From contig JAIYCB010000044.1 in the NCBI GenBank assembly GCA_027488215.1, positions 90,778 through 154,777 on the forward strand: a stretch of DNA of 64,000 nucleotides, read 5' to 3'. This DNA comes from Comamonadaceae bacterium. Its GTDB lineage: Bacteria > Pseudomonadota > Gammaproteobacteria > Burkholderiales > Burkholderiaceae_C. Of the stretch, positions 56,643-64,000 are shown in pieces. The position numbers and the translations under genes are program-made. The first letter of the stretch is position 1. The number at the start of each line of letters is the position of its first letter. Below the pieces are notes generated by a model. It searched no databases. It saw only the letters and a program-made list of their open reading frames with translations, and was not told the DNA's origin.

Positions 56643-57485
56643 ATGCAAACCTCTCGACCAGACTGGACTGGCTCACGCCTGTCATTGACCAGACAAGGCA
56701 CAACTGCCGTCGTTCGTCTTTTCAACCCACCTCACGGTTTCATGGACGAGGCGATGGAGTCCGAATTGATGCAAGCGCTGGACATGCTGGAAAACTGGAA
56801 GGATGGACGCGTGGTTGTGATCACAGGCGCAGAGCCAGGCATGTTCGTTCGCCATTACGACGTGGCTGTCCTTCAAAAACGCGCACAAGCCATGATTGAA
56901 CGCGGTAAAACGTTTTCAATGGAGCGCCCTGTCCCCAAAAGCGTCATTCACCACTGCTTCGAGCGAATCGAAAACAGCCCCCTTATTTTTATTGCAGCCC
57001 TCAATGGGACCGCCATGGGCGGTGGTTTTGAGCTGGCGCTTGGCTGCGACATTCGACTGGCACAAAATGGCGACCACCAACTGGGACTGCCCGAGCTGAA
57101 TTTGGGCTTGCTGCCCGGCGCAGGCGGCACACAGGCCATGGCCTCACTGATCGGGACAGGCCCCGCACTGTTTAATCTTCTGACGGCCAAGGTTTTCAGC
57201 CCCCAAGAGCTGCTTTCGGCGGGATTGGTCTCTTCGTGCACCGATGACGTGATGGCCGAAGCCAAACGACTTGCAAGCCAAATCGCAAATGTCCCATTCA
57301 AAGCCTGTGCCAACATCAAAAAATTGGTAAGGAATGCTCCACGCTGGACTCATGCCGAAGGACTGGCAGCAGAACGCACGCTTTTTTGTGACTGTATGGT
57401 CGACCCATTGGCACAACCCCTGATGGAAGATGTGGCCAGTGGAAAGCGCACGATTGCAGATAAACCAGCATCTCTCAAGCCCTGA
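56643..57485 (+). CDS. Enoyl-CoA hydratase/isomerase family protein
   Basis: The 280-residue crotonase-fold protein has the CoA/oxyanion segment ALNGTAMGGGFELALGCDI and the second block LPELNLGLLPGAGGTQ with a Glu at the usual catalytic place. It probably hydrates an enoyl-CoA in the pathway fed by the ligases. It is divergent from the P450 operon and 115 bases before the enoyl-reductase-like gene. Confidence 0.9.
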   Translation: MQTSRPDWTGSRLSLTRQGTTAVVRLFNPPHGFMDEAMESELMQALDMLENWKDGRVVVITGAEPGMFVRHYDVAVLQKRAQAMIERGKTFSMERPVPKSVIHHCFERIENSPLIFIAALNGTAMGGGFELALGCDIRLAQNGDHQLGLPELNLGLLPGAGGTQAMASLIGTGPALFNLLTAKVFSPQELLSAGLVSSCTDDVMAEAKRLASQIANVPFKACANIKKLVRNAPRWTHAEGLAAERTLFCDCMVDPLAQPLMEDVASGKRTIADKPASLKP

Positions 57486-57600
57486 TGCAGATGGGCGACC
57501 ACGCCAACCAGCTGCTGGCCATTCAAACTCTAAAGCCGCCCTCGGCAGCCAATTGACCCTGCAGCATCGACTCTAAATACCGATAGAAAACGATCAAGCC

Positions 57601-58656
57601 ATGCGCCACTCATCTCCTGAAATCCTCCTTCCTCGTGCCGTTGAGGTCATAAGCGTATCGCCCGACAAACCGCTTTCGGATCGCATCCGGATTCGTGAGA
57701 ATGTTCGTCCACCCCTCGCTCCTAAGGAAGTCCGTATTGGCATGCTGGCCATGAATATTCTCCCGGCAGACCTCCTGCAAATGAATCATCAGTATGGCCA
57801 TCAACCCTCGCTACCCTATGTGCCTGGCCACGAGGGCGTTGCTGTGGTCCTCGAAATCGGCAGTGAGGTCTCGGACTTACAACCCGGCGAACGGGTTGTG
57901 CCGTTCGGCGTTTTCGGCGTTTGGTCCGATGAGTTGGTTGTTCAAAGGCGCTCTTTGGTCCCTGTGCCATCCCATGCCCCTGTGCTACAGCAAGCCATGC
58001 TCGCCGCCAACCCAGCAACAGCTTGGGTGCTCCTGCAGCATCAAGTCACCCTCCAGCCCGGTCAATGGGTCATTCAAAATGCCGCCAATTCTGCAGTGGG
58101 TCAATGCACTCGGCAGCTGGCGTCTCACTTAGGTTTCCAGTTGATCAATGTGGTGCGCCGACCAGAGGCGGTTGCCTATGAAGAAGGCGGTCACTGGTTG
58201 GTAGATGACGGCCAAGACCCTGATTCACTCCAGGAAAGCGTGCGAAAAATAACCCAGGGCGAACCGGTTGTCTTGGGACTGGACGCGATTGGGGGCAAAG
58301 CCTCTCAGGCATTGGCCGCCAGCTTGTGCCCGCGAGGTCGCTTGGTTCTTTATGGCCTATTGAGCGGTGACCCTTGCAGTATCTCTGCGCATGATCTGAT
58401 TTTTCGTAATGTCGAAGTCCAAGGCTTTTGGCTGGCCAACTGGTTTAGCAACCCAAACAACAGGCAACAGGCAAAGAGCGTCTACCCTGCCTTGATGGAG
58501 TTGGCCAGTCAAGGCGTACTCAGAATGAAAGTAGAGAAAGTTTATGAATTAGGCGAAGTCCATGAGGCAATCGCCCATTCAGCACAATCCGAAAGACAAG
58601 GCAAGGTACTTTTAAAAGGGATGCATTTGCACAATGCAATGAATAACGACCAATAA
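57601..58656 (+). CDS. Zinc-independent MDR (2-enoyl thioester reductase-like)
   Basis: The 351-residue medium-chain dehydrogenase/reductase has LPYVPGHEGVAVVLEIGSEV, the segment NAANSAVGQCTRQLA and LDAIGGKASQALA. The zinc-ligand cysteines of alcohol dehydrogenases are missing, which fits the quinone reductase / mitochondrial enoyl thioester reductase branch. It probably reduces an enoyl group with NADPH. Confidence 0.87.
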   Translation: MRHSSPEILLPRAVEVISVSPDKPLSDRIRIRENVRPPLAPKEVRIGMLAMNILPADLLQMNHQYGHQPSLPYVPGHEGVAVVLEIGSEVSDLQPGERVVPFGVFGVWSDELVVQRRSLVPVPSHAPVLQQAMLAANPATAWVLLQHQVTLQPGQWVIQNAANSAVGQCTRQLASHLGFQLINVVRRPEAVAYEEGGHWLVDDGQDPDSLQESVRKITQGEPVVLGLDAIGGKASQALAASLCPRGRLVLYGLLSGDPCSISAHDLIFRNVEVQGFWLANWFSNPNNRQQAKSVYPALMELASQGVLRMKVEKVYELGEVHEAIAHSAQSERQGKVLLKGMHLHNAMNNDQ

Positions 58657-58865
58657 ACCCCTCGACCAGGCGTGTATCGAACTTTTACCAATGAACAGTG
58701 AACTTATGCGTTCACGTACCTCGTGTGAGCAACGGCTTCATTCCTTGATCATGGCTCCATCTTCTCAAATTGTGGAGCCAACTGAAAATCCGGGGCTATT
58801 CAGAATCGGCGTTGACTCACAAAACAAAGAGTTGTGCTGATTTTCCCTAGGTCAACAAGGAGTCT

Positions 58866-59792
58866 TCAGATATCCAGCCGATAAAACCGTGCAGCATTGC
58901 CCACAAAAAAATCATGCTGCTGCTTCTCCGTAAAGTCTGCAACCATGTTGGCAACAGAATTTAACAAGGTTGAGAAATCAACCCTCAGCCCAGCAACAGG
59001 AAAATTGGATGCAAACATGCACCGCTCAATGCCAAAAATGTTGATGGCACGAAGCACGATTTCTTTGTTGGAGGCATAGTCCCAAGCTTGGTCTTTCAAA
59101 CCAAATTCAGAAACTTTGAGATGCACGTGATGGTGCTTGGCCAGGGCCTCCATGGCTTTGCTCCAAGCAGCGATGCCCTGCGCACTTCGATCCCAAGGAA
59201 ATCCGGTGTGGTTTAAAACAATCGGGGTATTAGGAAATTGCCGGGCAACTTCAGCAGCTTCATACAAGTGCCAATACGGCACCCTCAAGTCCCAGCTGAG
59301 ACCATATTGCTCTAAGCGCGCATAGCCATCTAGCCATCTTTTGTCTTGCATGCCCCCAGGTAAATTTTTTGTTAAAAGATCGGGGCTTAAAGTGGTTTTT
59401 GGTTTTGACCTGATGCCCTTAACCAAGGGAAAAGCAGCCTGCTTTGCAAGTACTTCTGCCGCATTGTCAGTATCAAACCATGCATGCGCCACTATGGCTG
59501 TGGGGAAACCCGTTTGCGCATGGATATCGGTCAACCACTGGGTCTCACCTACTTGATCATCTCGGACCCACTCCGCCTCGCAATGCACTGTGGCCAGCAC
59601 CTCAAAGTCTTTGCTGTCTTGCAAATAGTCTTTGGATAAGTAATTGCGCTTGATTCCATCGTAATTTCCCAAGAAAAAATTGGGTTCTGGATGGTCTTTT
59701 AACCACGGGTAGTTGTTCTTTTCCAAATCCCAAAAATGATGATGCGCATCAATGAATTGCAGCTTTTTTTTCTCGGAATTTGCTTGCGTCAT
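58866..59792 (-). CDS. COG3618 amidohydrolase-family lactonase-like protein
   Basis: The 308-residue TIM-barrel hydrolase starts FIDAHHHFWDLEKNNYPWL. It has the segments ATVHCEAEWVRDDQVGETQW, VLNHTGFPWDR and MFASNFPVAGLRVD typical of the family that includes 2-pyrone-4,6-dicarboxylate and fuconolactone hydrolases. It likely opens a lactone of a sugar acid or pyrone. It starts only 1 base after the SAF-domain oxidoreductase stop, so both belong to one pathway. Confidence 0.9.
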   Translation of the reverse strand: MTQANSEKKKLQFIDAHHHFWDLEKNNYPWLKDHPEPNFFLGNYDGIKRNYLSKDYLQDSKDFEVLATVHCEAEWVRDDQVGETQWLTDIHAQTGFPTAIVAHAWFDTDNAAEVLAKQAAFPLVKGIRSKPKTTLSPDLLTKNLPGGMQDKRWLDGYARLEQYGLSWDLRVPYWHLYEAAEVARQFPNTPIVLNHTGFPWDRSAQGIAAWSKAMEALAKHHHVHLKVSEFGLKDQAWDYASNKEIVLRAINIFGIERCMFASNFPVAGLRVDFSTLLNSVANMVADFTEKQQHDFFVGNAARFYRLDI

Positions 59793-59793
59793 G

Positions 59794-61188
59794 TCAATGA
59801 GGAAAGAAGTGTTGATCTTGTGATTGTCGAAGTTGATAAAGGATGCTGTTTGAATCTATTTCAACATCACTGCCAGTGACTATTTTTCCTTTTGGAATGG
59901 AACGTATCACTTTTGCACCTGCGCACAAATAATAGGGCAATGGATTGTTGGATGACATGGGCTTGGCCCCAACGAGTTGATGTCCTAGCCCGGATATGAC
60001 GTGCCGCGTGCCAATTTCAAACAACTCACCCACTTCAATTTGGCGCTGCGCAATGGCAATCAAATCGACCACGGGGCGAACATTTCGACCACCGCAGGAG
60101 GTACCCAATTTGACCGCCGCGAGAATAGACATGGCTGCCTCAGCGCCTAGCAAATGCACCGGGTTGTGAATCAGGACGTATTTTCCGTTGGGGCAAGTTG
60201 GAATGCCCTTAGCTGCAAAAAGTTTTCCTGTTTCTACATCGGGTGCCTCAATCACCACAAATACACCACCTGCAAAACTGAGCTCATCGGGACGGCGCAG
60301 GCAGTTGAACATGTCGATGCGGCCTTTGCCACTGAGAATCCCACCCTCTTCATTGGGTCTGAAAATACTGGGCAATTCAACGGTTCTGGCCAGTGGCGCA
60401 TGCAGGCTCGCGCAATCGGGAAGCAAACCGGTGTGGTTGGCTACGATGCCCATTTCGCATAGGTCCGGAACTGTAGTGAGTTCAAATGGAACGCTTGCAC
60501 GGTTTGGTAAGACATCAGCCCATGAATGATGGTCGTTCGGAATAAAGTTTTGGCCCACTGCATTTGAAACCACTGTTTGGCCCCAAGCCTTCACCTCGTT
60601 GGTTGCCGGTGACCATACAAAATCTGATTCGCTGGATTTACCGGCAGCCACAACCGGCAGACCCAATAACCGGGCCCACTCAATCAGACCAATCAGCAAA
60701 CTGGGCTGATCACCATCAACTGGAGAGACCACTACATCGTATTGTTTGGCCAGTCTGGATAACTCAGCACCCACCACAATCTCGGCCTCCTTGGTGGCCA
60801 TGACCACATGCTTGCCCGCCTTGATGCACGCCAGTGCAGTGGTCGCAGCACTTTCAGGATCGCCCGTGGCTTCGAGGACCGCCTGCAGAGGCAGTTGAGC
60901 AAGCCACTCGGCATCGTTGATAACAACACACAGATTTTGAGAGATGGCGTTTTTTGCTGCTTCAAGATCTTGCGCTACAAAAATATGAGCTTTCTCGATG
61001 CCAGACAGAACGGCCACTTGAAAGGCTTTTTGAGGCTGTTGGTCGCAGATGGCAACCACCTTCACGCCCTTCATTCGATGTATCTGAGAAACAAAGGTGG
61101 CCCCAAATTCACCAGCACCGACGAGACCCACACCAGACTCAGTGGAGTTGGTCGTGGAAAATTGATGAAAGATAGACTCAATGTTCAT
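59794..61188 (-). CDS. SAF-domain NAD(P)-dependent oxidoreductase
   Basis: The 464-residue protein has an N-terminal Rossmann domain (GVGLVGAGEFGATFVSQIHR), a homoserine-dehydrogenase-like middle (GKHVVMATKEAEIVVGAELS, SPVDGDQPSLLIGLIEWARL) and a C-terminal SAF-like domain (IPKGKIVTGSDVEI). Members of this family occur in sugar-acid pathways. The ATG at 61188 is preferred over that at 61203, because the latter lies inside a sequence repeated at another promoter. Neither has a clear ribosome-binding site. Confidence 0.85.
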   Translation of the reverse strand: MNIESIFHQFSTTNSTESGVGLVGAGEFGATFVSQIHRMKGVKVVAICDQQPQKAFQVAVLSGIEKAHIFVAQDLEAAKNAISQNLCVVINDAEWLAQLPLQAVLEATGDPESAATTALACIKAGKHVVMATKEAEIVVGAELSRLAKQYDVVVSPVDGDQPSLLIGLIEWARLLGLPVVAAGKSSESDFVWSPATNEVKAWGQTVVSNAVGQNFIPNDHHSWADVLPNRASVPFELTTVPDLCEMGIVANHTGLLPDCASLHAPLARTVELPSIFRPNEEGGILSGKGRIDMFNCLRRPDELSFAGGVFVVIEAPDVETGKLFAAKGIPTCPNGKYVLIHNPVHLLGAEAAMSILAAVKLGTSCGGRNVRPVVDLIAIAQRQIEVGELFEIGTRHVISGLGHQLVGAKPMSSNNPLPYYLCAGAKVIRSIPKGKIVTGSDVEIDSNSILYQLRQSQDQHFFPH

Positions 61189-61191
61189 GCT

Positions 61192-61207
61192 TAATTCTTG
61201 CATACAA
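61192..61207. promoter_or_regulatory. Candidate FCD-GntR operator, divergent promoter
   Basis: Read on the minus strand, TTGTATGCAAGAATTA is identical over 16 bases to 62010-62025. Its core is close to the TTGTATACAA type used by FCD-family GntR regulators. It lies between the oxidoreductase and the regulator. Confidence 0.65.
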
Positions 61208-61236
61208 AAATAAATTCTGTCAAACTGCCCCTACCC

Positions 61237-61998
61237 ATGAAGAAAAATAAAGCCAACACTCCCACCCCGCTCGACAGCCTGTCAGCTGAAACAAAAAACA
61301 ACGTGACTTTGCGCAAAGGGGATATGCATGCCAGCACCGTTCAGGTCTTGCGCAACCTGATCGTTGCCGGTGCCATTGGCCCAGGTGAGAAATTGAATGA
61401 GCGTGAATTGTGTGAACGCTTCCATGTTTCCAGAACACCCGTGCGTGAAGCGATCAAAACTTTGGCGCAAGAAGGCTTACTAGACATTAACCCCAATCGA
61501 TCCCCCACCGTCACCCGACTGGATGCAGATGAAACTGCAGCTTTGATCGATGTGGTCTCGGCCATTGAGGCACTTGCGGGCGAATTGGCTGCAGCCCGCA
61601 TTACAGAGGCAGAAACAGCCGAATTGGGCATACTTCACTACACGATGTTGAAGCATCGCGCCCAGGATGAGCTGCCAGATTACTTCAAAGCCAACAAAGC
61701 TTTTCACCGTTTGATATTGGAATACTCAGGCAACCCTGTTCTGCTGTGGGTCTGGGATTTATTGGCGCTGAGAATCGATCGCGCACGATACGCCTCCAAC
61801 TTGTGGCCCGAACGCTGGGACAAAGCCATGGTTGAGCACGGCGCTATTCTGGAACGCATCAAGCAGCACGACAGTCCGGGCGCGGCAAAGGCCATGAAGT
61901 CGCATGTTCAAAATGGACTTTCTATTGTTGTGAAGTCAATTAGAGACCAATCCAAGCCCGCCAAAAATAAAAAAAGTACCCCGTCAACGAGCACTTGA
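61237..61998 (+). CDS. GntR-family regulator (FCD subfamily)
   Basis: The 253-residue regulator has a winged HTH (LNERELCERFHVSRTPVREA, about 60-80) and an FCD all-helical domain (about 110-235), with the metal-type histidines in FHRLILEYSGNP and the VEHGAIL segment. The ATG at 61237 is chosen; a TTG at 61198 lies in the proposed operator. It is placed between the lactonase/oxidoreductase operon and the TRAP operon and probably controls both. Confidence 0.92.
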   Translation: MKKNKANTPTPLDSLSAETKNNVTLRKGDMHASTVQVLRNLIVAGAIGPGEKLNERELCERFHVSRTPVREAIKTLAQEGLLDINPNRSPTVTRLDADETAALIDVVSAIEALAGELAAARITEAETAELGILHYTMLKHRAQDELPDYFKANKAFHRLILEYSGNPVLLWVWDLLALRIDRARYASNLWPERWDKAMVEHGAILERIKQHDSPGAAKAMKSHVQNGLSIVVKSIRDQSKPAKNKKSTPSTST

Positions 61999-62009
61999 CG
62001 ATCAAAATC

Positions 62010-62025
62010 TTGTATGCAAGAATTA
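62010..62025. promoter_or_regulatory. Candidate FCD-GntR operator before the TRAP genes
   Basis: TTGTATGCAAGAATTA, the exact partner of 61192-61207, lies 18 bases before the TRAP binding-protein ATG and just ahead of its AAAGGAGA site. The exact repeat in a non-coding position supports an operator. Confidence 0.65.
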
Positions 62026-62043
62026 TCTTAAAAGGAGACAGAC

Positions 62044-63066
62044 ATGACCAACTCAACGCAACAAACCTCTTACATCAACAGGCGCAGTGTTTTGCAAGTA
62101 GGGGCTGCAGCTTCCATAGGCTCTTTCTGGATACCGGCCAAAGCTGCCGTTGAACTGAGGCTCACCCACCCTGCCGACCCCTCGCACCCTGTGCACATCG
62201 AAGCCGAAAAAATGGTGAAACGCATCAGCGATCGCACCAATGGCGAAGTCAAAATTACGATTTTCCCCAACAATGCACTGGGCTCACCCGTCGAAACCGC
62301 ACAGCAAACAAGGCTTGGCGCCATCGACATGATTTTGATGAACCCCTCCAACATCGAGTCAATTTCTAAGCCTTTGGGCGTGATCAATATTCCCTACCAA
62401 TTTGACAGTTACGAGCACGCTCACAAAGCACTCGATGTCACTGGCCGCGCTTGGCTTGCCCAACAATTTTCTGCTGTGGGTTTCAGCTGGATTGCCAACT
62501 TTGAGTGGGGCTTCCGTGCACTTTCTAACAGTCGCAAAGCCATCCGTACTCCAGACGACATCAGAGGCCTGAAGTTACGTGTGCCGCCCGAATTGGCCAT
62601 CAAATCTGCATTCGAAGCCTTGGGCGCCAATACCCAAACCATTGCCTTCCAAGAGGTCTACCTGGCGCTTGCCAACAAAACAGTCGATGGCCAAGACAAC
62701 CCTATCGGCACCACGTTTGCGGCCAAATTCTTTGAAGTGCAAAGTCATATTGCACTGACAAAACACATCTACACGTCCATCATGTTGGTTGCCAACCAGC
62801 GTGCTTGGCAAAACAAGCTCAATGAAGCCCAGCGCAGAATTATTTCTGAAGAAGCTACTGTTGCAGGGCAAGCTGCACGCAAAGCAGTTCGCGAAAAAGA
62901 AGAAGAGCAAATTGCAACGATGCAAAAAGCTGGCGTTGCCATTACCCGCCCCGATGTGGCGCCCTTCCGCGAAAAAATGGCACCTGCATACGATATTTTG
63001 CGCAAGAGCATTGGCGAAGAGAATTGGACCAATTGGGCACGCGCAGTCGCAGCAGCTAGAACTTAA
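62044..63066 (+). CDS. TRAP transporter solute-binding protein (DctP family)
   Basis: The 340-residue receptor starts with a Tat-like signal (INRRSVLQVGAAASIGSFW, cut near AKA) and has the family segments LTHPADPSHPVHIEAEKM, GEVKITIFPNNALGSP and IRGLKLRVPPE. AAAGGAGA precedes the ATG. The nearby lactonase and oxidoreductase suggest a sugar acid or related carboxylate as cargo (inference). Confidence 0.93.
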   Translation: MTNSTQQTSYINRRSVLQVGAAASIGSFWIPAKAAVELRLTHPADPSHPVHIEAEKMVKRISDRTNGEVKITIFPNNALGSPVETAQQTRLGAIDMILMNPSNIESISKPLGVINIPYQFDSYEHAHKALDVTGRAWLAQQFSAVGFSWIANFEWGFRALSNSRKAIRTPDDIRGLKLRVPPELAIKSAFEALGANTQTIAFQEVYLALANKTVDGQDNPIGTTFAAKFFEVQSHIALTKHIYTSIMLVANQRAWQNKLNEAQRRIISEEATVAGQAARKAVREKEEEQIATMQKAGVAITRPDVAPFREKMAPAYDILRKSIGEENWTNWARAVAAART

Positions 63067-63083
63067 TTGAAGTAAGTTCTGCA

Positions 63084-64000
63084 ATGCTTGTAGCGTACAT
63101 TCTCATTGCGACCTGCATCACAATTCTTTTAGGATTTCCGATTGCAGGCGCATTGGGTTTGATCGCTGGCGTCATCATGATTGCCACAAGCGGCACAGAC
63201 TTACTTTTAATCTTTATTCAGCGAACTTACGCAGCCACTACTTCATTTCCGCTGCTGGCCATTCCATTTTTCATATTGGCCGGTAACTTGATGAATGTGG
63301 GTGGCACCACAGAGCGCATTTTTGAAGTTGCCAAACTATTGGTCGGCCGCGTTAGAGGCGGCCTCGCCTATGTGAATGTCATTGGCAGCATGATTTTTGC
63401 GGGCATGTCAGGCTCCGCCGTTGCAGATGCTGCAGGTTTGGGTGTCATTGAAATCCGAGCCATGGTCAAGGAGGGGTACAAGGCGAAATTTGCGGCCACC
63501 ATCTCTGCTGTATCTGCCACCATTGGCCCCATCATTCCCCCCAGCATTCCATTTGTTATTTATGGCAGCTTGGCCAATGTTTCGGTGGGTGCTTTGTTTT
63601 TGGCTGGCATTATTCCCGGCCTTTTGATGGGCATTGGTTTGATGATTGCCATTGGCCTGCAAGCCAAAAAATTGAATTTACCCGTCTCTGAGGGCGTGAA
63701 ATTTGGCAGTGAAGCATTAAACACTTTTTTAAAGGCAATTCCTGCACTGGCACTTCCGCCCGCCATTCTGGTTGCCATTTTTTCAGGTGTTGTCACGCCC
63801 ACTGAAGCGGCTGTTTTGGCAACTGCATATGCTTTTGTGCTGGGTCAATTTGTGTATCGCGAACTTACCTGGCAAGCTTTGATCGACACAGTATGGGAGT
63901 CTGGCAGGCAAACAGCCCAAGTGCTGTTCATCATTGCCATGTCAGCCCCATTTGGATGGGTGCTGATTCAGCAGCAAGTGCCCAATCAAATTTTGCAGGC
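63084..64000 (+). CDS. TRAP transporter large permease (DctM), 5' part
   Basis: An ATG at 63084 opens a frame of at least 305 codons to the window edge. It begins MLVAYILIATCITILLGFPI and has the DctM landmarks FPLLAIPFFILAGNLMNVGG, FAGMSGSAVADAAGLG and TIGPIIPPSIPFVIYGSLAN. It follows the binding-protein gene by 17 bases. No DctQ part is fused at its N-terminus or lies before it. Confidence 0.9.
   Translation, partial: MLVAYILIATCITILLGFPIAGALGLIAGVIMIATSGTDLLLIFIQRTYAATTSFPLLAIPFFILAGNLMNVGGTTERIFEVAKLLVGRVRGGLAYVNVIGSMIFAGMSGSAVADAAGLGVIEIRAMVKEGYKAKFAATISAVSATIGPIIPPSIPFVIYGSLANVSVGALFLAGIIPGLLMGIGLMIAIGLQAKKLNLPVSEGVKFGSEALNTFLKAIPALALPPAILVAIFSGVVTPTEAAVLATAYAFVLGQFVYRELTWQALIDTVWESGRQTAQVLFIIAMSAPFGWVLIQQQVPNQILQ

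Overview
The window looks like a chromosomal segment of a betaproteobacterium of the order Burkholderiales, most likely Comamonadaceae (inference). The pointers are the gene order acnB - CitE-like lyase - mdh / GntR / sdhCDAB - sdhE - gltA, several solitary Bug-type binding proteins, TRAP transporters and the style of the proteins. No rRNA, tRNA, IS element, prophage or CRISPR array was seen.

Layout. (1) 1-5806: the N-terminal part of a very large exported Ig-like repeat protein, running off the left edge, downstream of a stand-alone winged-helix protein, an OmpR-type response regulator and a 7TMR-DISM sensor kinase, all on the minus strand; a ~50-codon ORF overlaps the kinase start. (2) 5967-17706: a TCA-cycle block. 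mdh, a CitE-like lyase, a small exported protein and acnB run leftwards; a HutC-type GntR regulator and sdhC-D-A-B-sdhE-gltA run rightwards. Matching dyads lie in the mdh/GntR gap and before sdhC. (3) 17726-22986: a MoxR / DUF58 / VWA set led by an HtrA-like membrane protease, with a second VWA protein divergent. (4) 23120-31780: CitE-like lyase, SDR, tannase-family lipoprotein, fused MFS/spermidine-synthase-like protein, an exported SAM-methyltransferase and an APC permease.

(5) 31962-40878: two catabolic operons around an IclR regulator. Leftwards: Rieske oxygenase, Bug protein, SDR, alpha/beta hydrolase. Rightwards: OYE-family flavoprotein, Bug protein, DUF993 protein, ended by a strong terminator. 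(6) 40984-43905: SGNH-type lipoprotein, PsiF-repeat protein, PsiE-like membrane protein and CBS protein, separated by unusually long gaps. (7) 44505-58656: an acyl-CoA-type catabolic island: TRAP transporter, two AMP-forming ligases, nitronate monooxygenase-like protein, TetR regulator, SCP-x-like thiolase, cytochrome P450 with a PDR-type reductase, SDR, enoyl-CoA hydratase and a zinc-independent enoyl-reductase-like protein. (8) 58866-64000: COG3618 amidohydrolase, SAF-domain oxidoreductase, FCD-type GntR regulator and a second TRAP transporter cut by the right edge; a 16-base sequence is repeated exactly at both promoters.

Read together, the left half is core metabolism and envelope biology, and the right half is an accessory set of uptake-plus-degradation modules. 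Each module has its own regulator and, in most cases, a visible dyad near the divergent promoter. Substrates cannot be told from sequence alone.
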